64,000 nt of DNA. Source: Amycolatopsis lexingtonensis (GTDB taxonomy: Bacteria; Actinomycetota; Actinomycetes; Mycobacteriales; Pseudonocardiaceae). The stretch's first letter is position 1. Every line of letters starts with the position of its first letter. Shown here in pieces: positions 25,769-34,619 of the stretch. The stretch lies in the NCBI RefSeq assembly GCF_014873755.1, contig NZ_JADBEG010000001.1, forward strand, positions 1,738,501 through 1,802,500. The letters run 5' to 3'. The notes under the pieces were generated by a model. It was not told the origin of the DNA, made no database searches, and saw only the letters and a list, made by a program, of their open reading frames with translations. The position numbers and the translations under genes are program-made.

Positions 25769-27186
25769 CGTTTCGCGAGCCATGCGGCGTACCTCCCGCG
25801 CCAGTGCTCGTCCATCGGGTAGAGGCCCTCGACGCGTTCGCCGGCGGCGACCTGCTCGGCGATGAACGTCTCCTGGAGTTCCTGCTCGATCGCCGCGTCG
25901 ACGACCTCCTCGACCAGGTCCGGCGGGATGACCAGGACGCCGTCGCCGTCGCCGACGATGACGTCGCCGGGGCAGACGGCCGCGCCACCGCAGGCGATCG
26001 CGACGTCGACGTCCCACGGCACGTGCCGGCGGCCGAGCACCGCCGGGTGCGGGCCCGCGTGGTAGGTCGGAATGTCCAAAGCGGACACCGCGGCGAGGTC
26101 GCGCACCCCGCCGTCGGTGACGATCCCGGCCGCGCCGCGCACCTGCGCCCGCAGCGCGAGGATGTCGCCGACGGTGCCGGTGCCGCGTTCGCCGCGGGCC
26201 TCCATGACGAGGACGTCGCCGGGGCCGAGCGCGTCGATCGCGCGCTTCTGCGCGTTGTAGCCGCCGCCGCGGGACTTGAACAGGTCCTCGCGGTAGGGCA
26301 GGTACCGCAGGGTCCGCGCGCGGCCGGTCAGCCGGGTGCCCGGGCGGGTCGAGGTCAGCCCGTCGATCGACACGGCGTTGTAGCCGCGCTTGCGCAGCTG
26401 CGCGGACAGCGTCGCGGTGCCGACGGATTCGATCTTCTCGCGCAGCTCCGGCGTCAGCTCGAAGCCCGGCTCGGCGGCGCCGTACGCGTCCGCCCGCTGC
26501 TGCTCGTCCACGCGGGGGAGGGCGCCGTACGGTCCGAAGGGGACGGTCCCGTCGGCGATCGGGGTGACGAGCCGCCCGGTGGTGTGCCCGTCGCAGTCGA
26601 CCTCGACCTCGACGACGTCGCCGGGGATGGCGACCGACGCGCCCGCGGGGGTGCCGGTCAGGACGACGTCGCCGGGTTCGAGGGTGATCAGCTGCGAAAG
26701 GTCCGCGACCAGCCGCCCGAAATCGAAGAGCAGGTCGCCGGTGGAGTCCTGTTGGACCAGTTCGCCGTTGAGCCAGGTCCGCAGCCGCAGCGCGGCCGGG
26801 TCGACGTCGGCGGCGGGCAGGACCGCGGGGCCGAGCGGGGTGAAGCCGTCGCCGCCCTTCGAGCGCAGGTTGCTGCCCTTGTCGGCGTAGCGGAGGTCGT
26901 AGACGCCGAAGTCGTTGGCCGCGGTGACACCGCCGACGTACGACCAGCCTTCCGCGGGCGTGACGCGGCGGGCGGTGCGGCCGATGACCAGCGCGATCTC
27001 GCCTTCGAAGCCCAGCAGCTCGGTCCCCGCCGGGCGCTCGAGCGCGGTTCCGCTCGCCGCCACGGACGTCGGCGGCTTGAGGAAGTACGACGGCTGCTCC
27101 GGCACCCGGCCGCGCTGGGCGGCGCGGGAGCGGTAGTTGAGGTGCAGCGCGATGATCTTGCCGGGCCGCTGCGGAAGGGTCGTCAT
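25765..27186 (-). CDS. FAH-RraA fusion protein: HpaG-like isomerase/decarboxylase joined to a RraA/HMG-aldolase-like domain
   Basis: A 473-residue two-domain protein. Residues 8-240 are a fumarylacetoacetate-hydrolase fold: metal-binding acids in LLGFEGEIALVIG, then VTAANDFGVYDLRY and GDVVLTGTPAG. It resembles HpaG, which decarboxylates and isomerises the carboxymethyl-hydroxymuconate. Residues 255-460 are a RraA-type domain with the signature GIVTDGGVRDLAA and GDVIVGDGDGVLVIP; this fold includes HMG/CHA aldolases and decarboxylases. E. coli HpaG instead has two FAH domains, so the fusion is notable. ATG 27186 has AGGA seven bases upstream. It is the first gene of the operon after the AT-rich operator. 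Confidence 0.85.
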   Translation of the reverse strand: MTTLPQRPGKIIALHLNYRSRAAQRGRVPEQPSYFLKPPTSVAASGTALERPAGTELLGFEGEIALVIGRTARRVTPAEGWSYVGGVTAANDFGVYDLRYADKGSNLRSKGGDGFTPLGPAVLPAADVDPAALRLRTWLNGELVQQDSTGDLLFDFGRLVADLSQLITLEPGDVVLTGTPAGASVAIPGDVVEVEVDCDGHTTGRLVTPIADGTVPFGPYGALPRVDEQQRADAYGAAEPGFELTPELREKIESVGTATLSAQLRKRGYNAVSIDGLTSTRPGTRLTGRARTLRYLPYREDLFKSRGGGYNAQKRAIDALGPGDVLVMEARGERGTGTVGDILALRAQVRGAAGIVTDGGVRDLAAVSALDIPTYHAGPHPAVLGRRHVPWDVDVAIACGGAAVCPGDVIVGDGDGVLVIPPDLVEEVVDAAIEQELQETFIAEQVAAGERVEGLYPMDEHWRGRYAAWLAKR

Positions 27187-27215
27187 CCGTCGTCCTGACT
27201 GCTGGTTCGGAGAAG

Positions 27216-27237
27216 GTATCTTAAATAATATACGATC
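27216..27237 (-). promoter_or_regulatory. AT-rich operator/promoter GTAT-N10-ATACGATC of the hpa operon
   Basis: An inverted repeat GTAT-N10-ATAC followed by GATC, in an AT-rich patch (CTTAAATAAT in the middle) that stands out from surrounding high-GC DNA. It begins 30 bases upstream of the FAH-RraA start. The same GTAT-N10-ATACGATC layout occurs before the AraC gene at 57619-57640. Likely a GntR-type binding site and promoter region (inference). Confidence 0.6.
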
Positions 27238-27259
27238 TGTGGCGCGGGGAAACCCCCTT

Positions 27260-28696
27260 TCACCCGCCGTAGTGCAGCCAGACGGCCTTCGTCTCGGTGT
27301 ACGCGTCGAGCGCCCAGGGGCCCATTTCGCGACCCCAGCCGGACGCCTTGTAGCCACCCCACGGCGCCGCCATGTCCGGGATCGGCGGCATGTTGACGAA
27401 GACCGCGCCGGCCCGGATGCCGTCGGCGTAGCGCTGGGCCGTGCGCAGGTCGCGGGTCCACACCGTGGCGGCGAGGCCGTATTCGGTGTCGTTGGCGCGG
27501 TGTAGCGGCTCGTCGCTGTCGTCGTAGGCCGTCACGGCCAGGACCGGGCCGAAGATCTCTTCGCGCATGATTGCCATGTCGTCGCGCACTTCGGCGAACA
27601 GTGTCGGGGCGTAGAAGTAGCCGTCGCCGTCGACCGGGTTCCCGCCGGTGACCAGGTCGGCGCCTTGCTCACGGCCGGTGCTGACGAGGAAGTCGACGTG
27701 TTCGCGGTGCTTGGCCGACACCAGCGGGCCGAGCTGCGTGGTCTCCTCGGTGCCCGGCCCGAGCCGCAGGCTTTCCAGGCCGCGCGCCATTTTGTCCACG
27801 AACTCCTGCTCGCGCTTGCGGTCGACGTAGAAGCGCGTGTAGGCCGCGCACACCTGGCCGGTGTTGAGCGTCGCCCCGGCGAGGTTGCCCGCGACGGCGG
27901 CGTCGATGTCGGCGTCGGCCGCGATGATGCTCGGGGCCTTCCCGCCGAGTTCGAGGGTGAGCCGCTTGAGGTTGGACGCCGCGCTCGCCGCGGTGATCAG
28001 CTTCCCGACGGCGGTGGACCCGGTGTAGGAGACGTGGTCGACGTCCGCGTGCTCGGTCAGCAGGGCCCCGACCGCGCCGTCGCCGGTGACGAGGTTGACC
28101 ACGCCGGGCGGGATCCCGGCTTCGTGGACCAGTTCGACCAGCCGGATGCTGGTCAGCGGCGTGACCTCGCTGGGCTTGATCACCACCGTGTTGCCGGTCG
28201 CCAGCGCCGGCGCGAGCTTCCAGGCGAGGATCATCAGCGGGAAGTTCCACGGCGTGATCAGCGCGTTCACCCCGACCGGCTCGCGGCGGGTGTAGTGCAG
28301 CGTGTCGGGGAAGGACACCGGGTTCGTGGTGCCCTGCAATTTCGTGACCCAGCCGGCGAAGTAGCGGAAGTGCTCCGCCGTGCCGGTCACGCTCACCTGC
28401 CGGGACACCCCGATCGGCTGGCCCTGGTCGAGCGTCTCCAGGCGGGCCAGTTCTTCGTGGTGCCGCTCGACGAGGTCGGCCAGCCGGAACAGGAGCGCGG
28501 CGCGCTGCACCGGGAGCAGCCCGGCCCACGCGGGCGCGGTGAGCGCGCGCCGGGCGGCCGCGACGGCGGCGTCGACGTCGGACCGCGAAGCCGTGCCGAC
28601 CTCTTCGATGACCCGGCCGGTGGCGGGATCGCGGGTCGGGAGCGCGCCGCCGCCGGCTTCGGTCCACTGTCCGTCGATGCAGAGGCGTGTCGCCAT
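27260..28696 (-). CDS. Aldehyde dehydrogenase (aromatic/aliphatic aldehyde oxidation)
   Basis: A 478-residue NAD(P)-dependent aldehyde dehydrogenase. The Cys nucleophile is in NTGQVCAAYTRFYV, the Glu in LELGGKAPS, and the cofactor loop in SYTGSTAVGK. ATG 28696 follows GAGGAGG. It is upstream of the FAH-RraA gene, on the same strand and 73 bases away, with an operator between, and divergent from a GMC oxidoreductase. A role oxidising (hydroxy)phenylacetaldehyde to the acid that feeds the hpa pathway is plausible, since an amine oxidase locus occurs 20 kb away. Betaine aldehyde-type chemistry with the GMC enzyme is the alternative. Confidence 0.88.
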   Translation of the reverse strand: MATRLCIDGQWTEAGGGALPTRDPATGRVIEEVGTASRSDVDAAVAAARRALTAPAWAGLLPVQRAALLFRLADLVERHHEELARLETLDQGQPIGVSRQVSVTGTAEHFRYFAGWVTKLQGTTNPVSFPDTLHYTRREPVGVNALITPWNFPLMILAWKLAPALATGNTVVIKPSEVTPLTSIRLVELVHEAGIPPGVVNLVTGDGAVGALLTEHADVDHVSYTGSTAVGKLITAASAASNLKRLTLELGGKAPSIIAADADIDAAVAGNLAGATLNTGQVCAAYTRFYVDRKREQEFVDKMARGLESLRLGPGTEETTQLGPLVSAKHREHVDFLVSTGREQGADLVTGGNPVDGDGYFYAPTLFAEVRDDMAIMREEIFGPVLAVTAYDDSDEPLHRANDTEYGLAATVWTRDLRTAQRYADGIRAGAVFVNMPPIPDMAAPWGGYKASGWGREMGPWALDAYTETKAVWLHYGG

Positions 28697-28834
28697 CCCG
28701 TTGTCCTCCTCGGCCTGGGGTGAGCCGAGTATCGGGCGGCCGGGCGCCGCGGGTCTTGTCCGCTCCCGCACGCCCGTTGACCGACCGCGAAGGAATACCG
28801 CGGGGCGTCCGGGACACGCATCAGGCTGGGAGGC

Positions 28835-30265
28835 ATGGACGTGATCGTGGTGGGCGCCGGCTCGGCCGGTTCGGTGGTGGCGCGGCGGCTGGTCGACGCG
28901 GGCGCGGCGGTGACGCTGCTGGAGGCGGGTGGCGAGGACGTCAACCCGGCGATCCATGACCCGGCACGGGCGGGGGAGCTGTGGCACGGGCCGGAGGACT
29001 GGGACCTGTACACGGTTCCGCAGGAGCACGCGGCCCACCGGCGGCTGCACCTGCCGCGGGGCAAGGTCCTCGGCGGCTCGCACGCGCTCAACGCGATGAT
29101 CTGGGTCCGCGGCGCGCCCGCCGACTACGACGGCTGGGGCTTGCCCGGCTGGACCTGGGCCGACGTCGAGCCGGTGTTCGACCGGATCGAAAAGGACCTG
29201 CTCGACGTCGTCCCGAACGAGCCGCTGCACCCGATCCAGCGGTCCATAGTGGACGCTTGCCGCTCGGTGGGCTTGCCGTTCAACGCGGACTACAACAGCG
29301 GGACGTTGGACGGGGTGTCCGTCGAGCGGATCACCCTGCGGGGCGGACGGAGGTTCAATACCTGGCACGCTTACGGCGCACCGGTTGCCGCGCGGATGAC
29401 CGTCCACACGGGAGCCTTGGTGCACCGGCTGCGGTTCTCCGGAACCCGCGTGACCGGCGTCGAAGTCTCCCTCGATGGGGTGCCGCGGGAGCTTTCGGCC
29501 GATCTGGTGGTGCTCGCGGCGGGTGCGCTGGCCTCTCCGGCGATCCTGCTGCGCAGCGGCGTCGGCCCCGCGGACGAGCTGGCCGGGCTCGGCATCGACG
29601 TCGTCGCGGACCTGCCCGGCGTCGGGCGCAACCTGCACGATCACCTGCTCTCCCCGGTGATCTTCTCGACTTCCCGCGAGGTCTCGCCGTCGCCGGGCCG
29701 GCCGGTGACGCAGGTGCACTGGTTCTGGCGCAGCCGGGACGGGCTCGCGGTGCCGGACACCCAGCCGATCTGCTTCAGCGTGCCGATGTACGAGCCGTGG
29801 ATGTCCGGGCCGCCGACGGGCTTTTCGCTGATGGCCGGGATGGTGTCGCCGGAGAGCCGGGGCAGCCTGCGCCTGGCGCCGGACGGCTCGCCGCTGATCG
29901 ACCTCGCGGCCCTCTCGGCGCCGGCGGACTTCGAGAGCTTGGCGGCTTCGGTCGGGCAGTGCCTCGAGGTCGGCCAGGCCCCGGCGCTGGCGGAGGAGTG
30001 GGGCGCGCGCCCGCGGTACCCGGCGCCGGGCGACGACGTCCGGGAGTACGTCCGGCGGACCGCGATCACGTACCACCACCAGGTCGGCACCTGCCGGATG
30101 GGCACCGGACCGGAGTCGGTGGTGGACCCTCGGCTGGCGGTGCACGGTCTCGACGGGCTGGTCGTCGCGGACGCGTCGGTGCTGCCCCGGGTGACCACGG
30201 GCAACACCAACGCGCCGGCGGTGCTCGTCGGCGAGCAGGCCGCTCGGTTCATTCTCGGGAGCTGA
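28835..30265 (+). CDS. GMC family FAD-dependent oxidoreductase (choline/alcohol dehydrogenase type)
   Basis: A 476-residue flavoprotein that oxidises alcohols to aldehydes. The FAD-binding beta-alpha-beta is at the very start (VIVVGAGSAGSVVARRL). GMC signature 1 reads PRGKVLGGSHALNAMIWVRG and signature 2 lies in LVVLAAGALASPAILLRSG. Active-site His is in TYHHQVGTCRMG and the Asn/His partner region in VTTGNTNAPAVLVGEQAA. ATG 28835 is only one base from GGGAGG; GTG 28841 would have better spacing. It is divergent from an aldehyde dehydrogenase, a pairing typical of two-step alcohol oxidation. Substrate unknown. It ends just before a repeat hairpin. Confidence 0.88.
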   Translation: MDVIVVGAGSAGSVVARRLVDAGAAVTLLEAGGEDVNPAIHDPARAGELWHGPEDWDLYTVPQEHAAHRRLHLPRGKVLGGSHALNAMIWVRGAPADYDGWGLPGWTWADVEPVFDRIEKDLLDVVPNEPLHPIQRSIVDACRSVGLPFNADYNSGTLDGVSVERITLRGGRRFNTWHAYGAPVAARMTVHTGALVHRLRFSGTRVTGVEVSLDGVPRELSADLVVLAAGALASPAILLRSGVGPADELAGLGIDVVADLPGVGRNLHDHLLSPVIFSTSREVSPSPGRPVTQVHWFWRSRDGLAVPDTQPICFSVPMYEPWMSGPPTGFSLMAGMVSPESRGSLRLAPDGSPLIDLAALSAPADFESLAASVGQCLEVGQAPALAEEWGARPRYPAPGDDVREYVRRTAITYHHQVGTCRMGTGPESVVDPRLAVHGLDGLVVADASVLPRVTTGNTNAPAVLVGEQAARFILGS

Positions 30266-30278
30266 GCAGCCGCGGCGG

Positions 30279-30333
30279 TGTCTTGAATGAGTCATTCAGG
30301 ACCGCCGAAGACCTGAATGACTCATTCAAGACA
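30279..30333. repeat. Hairpin repeat of the TGAATGACTCATTCA family, copy 1
   Basis: Perfect 22-base arms (30279-30300 and 30312-30333) around an 11-base loop. It lies between the convergent GMC and hydrolase genes, and the hydrolase stop codon (30322-30324) is inside the right arm. Related copies are at 45009-45063 and 57710-57754. Probably a bidirectional terminator and dispersed element. Confidence 0.8.
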
Positions 30334-31209
30334 CGTCGCCCGGGATGCGTCGGCCGCGTTTTCACCCACGACCTCCCGTGTCTGGAGCACCCGGCGGAAC
30401 CACGAGGACCGCGCCGCCAGAGCCGCCCGGGTCACCTCCGCCTCCGGGGCGAAGCGGTCGAAGCCGTGGTGCGCGCCCGCCCAGACGTGCAGCTCGGTCG
30501 GGACTCCCGCCTGGGCGAGCCGCTGGGCGTACGCCACGTCCTCGTCGCGGAACAGCTCCGCCCCGCCGACCTCGACGAACGCCGGGGGTAGGCCGCTGAG
30601 ATCGGCCATGCGCGCCGGGGCCGCGTACGGCGAGGTCTGCCCGGCGAGGAGGCTGCGCCAGCCGAAGTCGTTGGCCTCCCGTGTCCACACCAGGTCCGGA
30701 AGGTCCGCCGACGTCCGGTCGTCGAGCATCGGGCACAGCAGCAGCTGCCCGGTCAGCGCCGGCCCACCCCGGTCGCGCGCGAGCAGCGCGACTCCCGCGC
30801 TCAGCCCGCCGCCCGCGCTACCTCCGCCCACGATCAGCCGCTCGAAGCCGAACGTCTCCGCGAACCACACCAGACCGGCGTAGCAGTCTTCGAGCGGCGC
30901 GGGGTGGGGGTGCTCGGGCGCGAGCCGGTACTCGACGGTCGCGCAGACGAACCCGAACTCTTCGATCAGCGGCACCAGCCGCGGCAGGTCGGCGAAGCGG
31001 TCGTCCAGCACCATGCCGCCGCCGTGGATGCTGTACAGCCCGGGCGCGTCCGGCCGCGCGTGCCGGGGGCGCAGGACCGTGACGCCCACGCCGCCGTCGA
31101 GGACGTGGTCCGACCACACGATGTCGCGGTCGCCGATCGCCTCCTCCGGGGTGAGGTTGCGCAGCGACGCGCGGACTTCGGCCAGGGTTTCGGCGGACAG
31201 CTCGATCAC
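30322..31209 (-). CDS. Alpha/beta hydrolase, HSL-type esterase (hydrolase 1 of the TetR regulon)
   Basis: A 295-residue esterase of the hormone-sensitive-lipase group. The oxyanion motif is SIHGGGMV, the nucleophile elbow GGGSAGGG, and the His is in AHHGFDRF; the Asp is in the FRDEDVAYA region. GTG 31209 overlaps the upstream aldo/keto reductase stop as GTGA. Its C-terminus (after about ARSSWFRRVL) and its stop extend into a repeat hairpin. It is the third gene of an operon led by a zinc alcohol dehydrogenase and headed by operator A. It may cleave an ester formed or imported by this system; substrate unknown. Confidence 0.88.
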   Translation of the reverse strand: MIELSAETLAEVRASLRNLTPEEAIGDRDIVWSDHVLDGGVGVTVLRPRHARPDAPGLYSIHGGGMVLDDRFADLPRLVPLIEEFGFVCATVEYRLAPEHPHPAPLEDCYAGLVWFAETFGFERLIVGGGSAGGGLSAGVALLARDRGGPALTGQLLLCPMLDDRTSADLPDLVWTREANDFGWRSLLAGQTSPYAAPARMADLSGLPPAFVEVGGAELFRDEDVAYAQRLAQAGVPTELHVWAGAHHGFDRFAPEAEVTRAALAARSSWFRRVLQTREVVGENAADASRATCLE

Positions 31210-32156
31210 GGGCCCTCCGGATCGACGACGCCGCGGTCGGCCCAGAACGGCTCCACCAGCGCGCGCAGTTCCGCCGCACCGACGCGCTCGACCAGCGAGA
31301 CCGCCGCCAGGTTGTCTTCGAGCTGCTTGACGCTGGTGGCACCGAACAACGTCGTCGTGTTCGCCGGGTGCGTGAGGGTGAACGCCAGGCACAGCTGGGC
31401 CGGCGTCGCCCCGACGCTCTCGGCCGCCTTCGCGAGGTCCGCGGCCGAGTCCGCGATCCGCTGCCGGACGTCCCCGGGGTCCCGGCCGACCTGGCGGCCG
31501 CCCTTCCCGAGCAGGATCCCGCCCTCGAACACGTCGGACGCCTGGAGCGAGACGCCGAGTTCGCCGAATACCGAAGCGAACGGAGCACCGTCCGGAATGG
31601 ACCGTCGCGCCACGCTGTACTTCAGCTGGGCGATCGCCGGACCGGGGACGCCGTCGGCGGCGGCGAAGTCGTGGACCGCCTTGATCGCCGAAGCCGACCA
31701 GTTGTTGACGCCCCACTGCCCGATCAGGCCCGCCGAGCGCAGTGCCGCGAGGTCCGTGACGAGCGCATGGAGGTCGGTGTCGTCACGGCGGAGGTCGCCG
31801 AGGATCACCAGATCGGCGTGCGAGACGCCGGCGCGGAAGAAAGCGTTCTCCAGCTGCGCGCGCAGGCTGTGCTCCGGATAGCCCTCCAGCCACAGCTTCG
31901 CGGACAGCAGGTAGTCCTCCCGGCGCAGGCCCGCGGCACGGACCATCGCCGAGAACAGCACGTCGGTGAACACCGGCGGGGCGCCGGGGAGGCCGTAGAC
32001 GCCGACGTCGAACAGGGTGATCCCGGCGTCGATCGCCCTCTGCAGCAACGATACCGCTTCGCGGAAGTCCATCCGGTCGAACGTGTGCCAGGAGCCGAGG
32101 GACAGGACGCCGGTGGCCGGCCCGTCGCGGCCGATGCGGCGCTGGGGGATGCGCAC
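31206..32156 (-). CDS. Divergent aldo/keto reductase 1 (catalytic His absent)
   Basis: A 316-residue aldo/keto reductase-fold protein. Asp and Tyr of the tetrad are recognisable in LFDVGVYG and Lys in LLSAKLWLEG. The strand that normally carries the catalytic His instead reads ADLVILGDLRRD. A second protein of the same type lies 4 kb away (35400-36320) with the same change. GTG 32156 follows AGGAGG by six bases. It lies between a zinc alcohol dehydrogenase (10 bases) and an esterase (4-base overlap), so it belongs to the TetR-regulated operon. Activity unknown; it may be an altered reductase or a lyase. Confidence 0.85.
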   Translation of the reverse strand: MRIPQRRIGRDGPATGVLSLGSWHTFDRMDFREAVSLLQRAIDAGITLFDVGVYGLPGAPPVFTDVLFSAMVRAAGLRREDYLLSAKLWLEGYPEHSLRAQLENAFFRAGVSHADLVILGDLRRDDTDLHALVTDLAALRSAGLIGQWGVNNWSASAIKAVHDFAAADGVPGPAIAQLKYSVARRSIPDGAPFASVFGELGVSLQASDVFEGGILLGKGGRQVGRDPGDVRQRIADSAADLAKAAESVGATPAQLCLAFTLTHPANTTTLFGATSVKQLEDNLAAVSLVERVGAAELRALVEPFWADRGVVDPEGP

Positions 32157-32166
32157 GAAAACCCTC

Positions 32167-33276
32167 CTAGGGCAGTCGGGGGTCGATGACGGCTTTGAGC
32201 TCGCCGAGCCGGGACATCGACTCGACGGCGGCGGACGCGCCGGCCAGCCCGACCGGCGCGCTGAACAGCTCGTGCCACGGCATCCGGCCGGCGAAGGCGC
32301 GGAAGAACTCGACCGAGCGGTGGTAGTCGGCGATGTCGCCGTTGAGGGATCCGGCGATGGTGAGCTCCTTGCCCATCACCGTGCCCAGCGGCACGGGGGA
32401 CGGCACCGGGCCGGTTGAGCCGACGATCGCGACCGTCCCGCGCTGGGCGGCGAACGCGACGGCCTCCTCGCCGATCGTCGGGCCGCCCGCGAAGTCGAAG
32501 ACGTGGTCGGCGCCGCGGCCCCCGGTGAGTTCGCGGACCTGCTCGATGCGTTCCTCCGAAGTGGACTCGACGGGTACGGTCGCCGTGGCCCCGAACCGCT
32601 CGGCCGCCGCCAGACGCGATGCCGGGCCGCCGACGGTGATCACCACCCCGGCGCCGCACAGCCGCGCGACCGCCGTGGCGAACACGCCGAGCGCGCCCGC
32701 GCCCTGGACCACGACTGTCGCGTTCGGACGGATGCCGCCGGAGCGGGCGACCGCGCGCAGCACGGTCTTGCCCGCGCAGCCGGACATCGACGCCCACGTG
32801 TCCTCGACGTCGTCCGGGAGCAGCAGCTTCGCCGCGCCGGGCGTGACGTAGCAGTAGCGGGCCAGGCCGCCGGTCGCGTACGGGAACCGGTCCGCGCGCT
32901 GGAGGAAGCCGTAACCGCGGCGCTCGCACGCGACCGGCTCGCGCAGGATCGTGCAGCCGTGGCACTTCCCGCACGTGGACTCGGACCAGCCGATGCGGTC
33001 GCCGGGCTTGAGGTCGCGGCCGAGGGTGTCGGTGGTGCCGGGTCCGGTGGCGACGACTTCGCCGACCATTTCGTGACCCAGCACCATCGGCAGCATGCCG
33101 GGGACGCTCATTTCCCCCGACCAGAGGTGGACGTCGGTGCCGCACAACGTGGTGCAGGTGAGCCGGACGAGCGCGGCGCCGGGTTCCGGATCCGCCGGCA
33201 GGGGGAGTTCGCGCAGTTCGAGGGGCGCGCGGTGGCCGGTGAGAACGGCGGCCTCCGTGTGGGTGGGCAGGGCCAT
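32167..33276 (-). CDS. Zinc-dependent medium-chain alcohol dehydrogenase
   Basis: A 369-residue MDR enzyme. The catalytic zinc site is readable as Cys in TLCGTDVHLW and His-Glu in GHEMVGEV. The structural zinc cysteines are in CGKCHGC followed by VAC seven residues on. The NAD(P)-binding Rossmann motif is VVVQGAGALGVFA. It is the first gene of a minus-strand operon with an aldo/keto reductase and an esterase. The gap to the divergent amidohydrolase carries operator A (TCTACAGTCGTGGA) 9 bases from its start codon. Likely interconverts an alcohol and a carbonyl in an unknown catabolic route. Confidence 0.9.
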   Translation of the reverse strand: MALPTHTEAAVLTGHRAPLELRELPLPADPEPGAALVRLTCTTLCGTDVHLWSGEMSVPGMLPMVLGHEMVGEVVATGPGTTDTLGRDLKPGDRIGWSESTCGKCHGCTILREPVACERRGYGFLQRADRFPYATGGLARYCYVTPGAAKLLLPDDVEDTWASMSGCAGKTVLRAVARSGGIRPNATVVVQGAGALGVFATAVARLCGAGVVITVGGPASRLAAAERFGATATVPVESTSEERIEQVRELTGGRGADHVFDFAGGPTIGEEAVAFAAQRGTVAIVGSTGPVPSPVPLGTVMGKELTIAGSLNGDIADYHRSVEFFRAFAGRMPWHELFSAPVGLAGASAAVESMSRLGELKAVIDPRLP

Positions 33277-33284
33277 CGTTTTAG

Positions 33285-33298
33285 TCTACAGTCGTGGA
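33285..33298. promoter_or_regulatory. TetR regulon operator A
   Basis: TCTAC-AGTC-GTGGA, one mismatch from the TCTAC-N4-GTAGA consensus seen six times in 33-45 kb. It lies between the divergent alcohol dehydrogenase and amidohydrolase genes and could control both. Confidence 0.6.
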
Positions 33299-33326
33299 AG
33301 AAAAAGTCCAGGTCCGGGAGGAAACC

Positions 33327-34619
33327 ATGACGGCGCAACGCATCCATCCCGCGGATCTGGTGGTCCACGGCGGGGTGGTGCACACCTTCGATTCCGCCGG
33401 CACAGTGGCGGGCGGTCTCGCCGTCCGGGGCGGGCGCGTCAGCGCGGTGGGCGACGACCTGACCGCCCACATCGGACCGGGCACCGAAGTCCTCGACCTC
33501 GCCGGGCGCGCGGTCCTGCCCGGCATCAACGACACCCACCTGCACGCGACCTGGCTCGGCGCCCGCTGGCCGCACCCGCTCCTCGGCGCGCCGCACGAGG
33601 AAACCCCGGTGGTCACCGCCGAAGACCGGCGGGCGGCGATCCTGCGCGCCGGGGACGTCTGCGCGGCGCTCGGCATCACCAGCTACACCGAACCCGGGCT
33701 CGGCCCCGGCGAGACCGGGTGCTTCTCGGCGGATGTCCTGGCGGAGTACGCGAACCTGCGCCGGGAGGGACGGCTGCGGGCGCGGGTCACCGTGCTGCGG
33801 CTGTTCGGTCTCCTGGACGGCGCCAGCTCGTTGCCGGACTTCGCCCGCGGCCTCGGCACGCCGGTCCCGGCGACCGACCAGGAGTGGCTGGCCGTCCCCG
33901 GCGTCAAGATCTTCGCCGACGGCATCCCGCCGATGCGCACCGCGTGGACCCACCACTGCTACGCCGACGGCACCCACGGCGCACTGCTCGTCGACGGACC
34001 CGGCGACGCCGAACGCGCGGCCAACCTGGCGGCGATGATCTCCCTGGCGCACCAAGCGGGTCTGGTCGTCGGCGTGCACGCGACCGGGGAACGCAGCATC
34101 GAAACCGTCCTCGCGGAACTGCGGGAAGGCGACCACCTCGTGCACGGCGACCTCGTCACCCCGGCGCAGCTGCGGCGGATGGCCGAGCGCGGCGTCGGGC
34201 TGACCACGCAACCCGCGATCGCCACCGCCATGCGGCCGATGGTCGCCACCGCGCTCGGCGACGACGTCGCGGCGAAGGCGTGGCCGCTGCGGGAAATCCT
34301 GGACCTCGGCGTCCGGCTCACGCTGAGCAGTGACGCGCCGGTGGTCACGCCGGACTGGCGCGTCCACCTCGCCGCGGCGGGGGAGTTGCTGGGCGCCCGG
34401 GGTGCCACGCCCGAGCTGACCGCGCGGCTGCTGCGTTGCTACACGACCGACGCCGCGGTTCAGGACGGATCCGCCGCCTGGAAGGGCGCTCTCGAACCCG
34501 GGATGGTGGCCGACTTCTGCGTCCTGGCGGCCGACCCGCTGGGCGTCGCCCTGGCGGACCTGCCGTCGGTCACCGTCGAGCTGACCGTGACCGGCGGCCG
34601 GATCGTCCACAAGGGATAG
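33327..34619 (+). CDS. Amidohydrolase superfamily protein (YtcJ-like)
   Basis: A 430-residue metal-dependent hydrolase. The metal-site motifs are NDTHLHATW (His-x-His), VKIFADG, VGVHATGERS, LVHGDLV and LSSDAPV, in the order expected for the YtcJ-like branch. ATG 33327 is preceded by GGGAGG; a longer in-frame start at 33294 would lie inside operator A and is rejected. It is divergent from the alcohol dehydrogenase operon and abuts the convergent SDR gene. It probably hydrolyses a C-N or C-O bond of the unknown substrate. A second, longer YtcJ-like enzyme is at 45092-46702. Confidence 0.87.
   Translation: MTAQRIHPADLVVHGGVVHTFDSAGTVAGGLAVRGGRVSAVGDDLTAHIGPGTEVLDLAGRAVLPGINDTHLHATWLGARWPHPLLGAPHEETPVVTAEDRRAAILRAGDVCAALGITSYTEPGLGPGETGCFSADVLAEYANLRREGRLRARVTVLRLFGLLDGASSLPDFARGLGTPVPATDQEWLAVPGVKIFADGIPPMRTAWTHHCYADGTHGALLVDGPGDAERAANLAAMISLAHQAGLVVGVHATGERSIETVLAELREGDHLVHGDLVTPAQLRRMAERGVGLTTQPAIATAMRPMVATALGDDVAAKAWPLREILDLGVRLTLSSDAPVVTPDWRVHLAAAGELLGARGATPELTARLLRCYTTDAAVQDGSAAWKGALEPGMVADFCVLAADPLGVALADLPSVTVELTVTGGRIVHKG

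Noticed and set aside
30279..30333. Repeated TGAATGACTCATTCA units first looked like a CRISPR-type array
   Set aside because: Copies are isolated, self-complementary and without regular spacers, and no cas gene is present.
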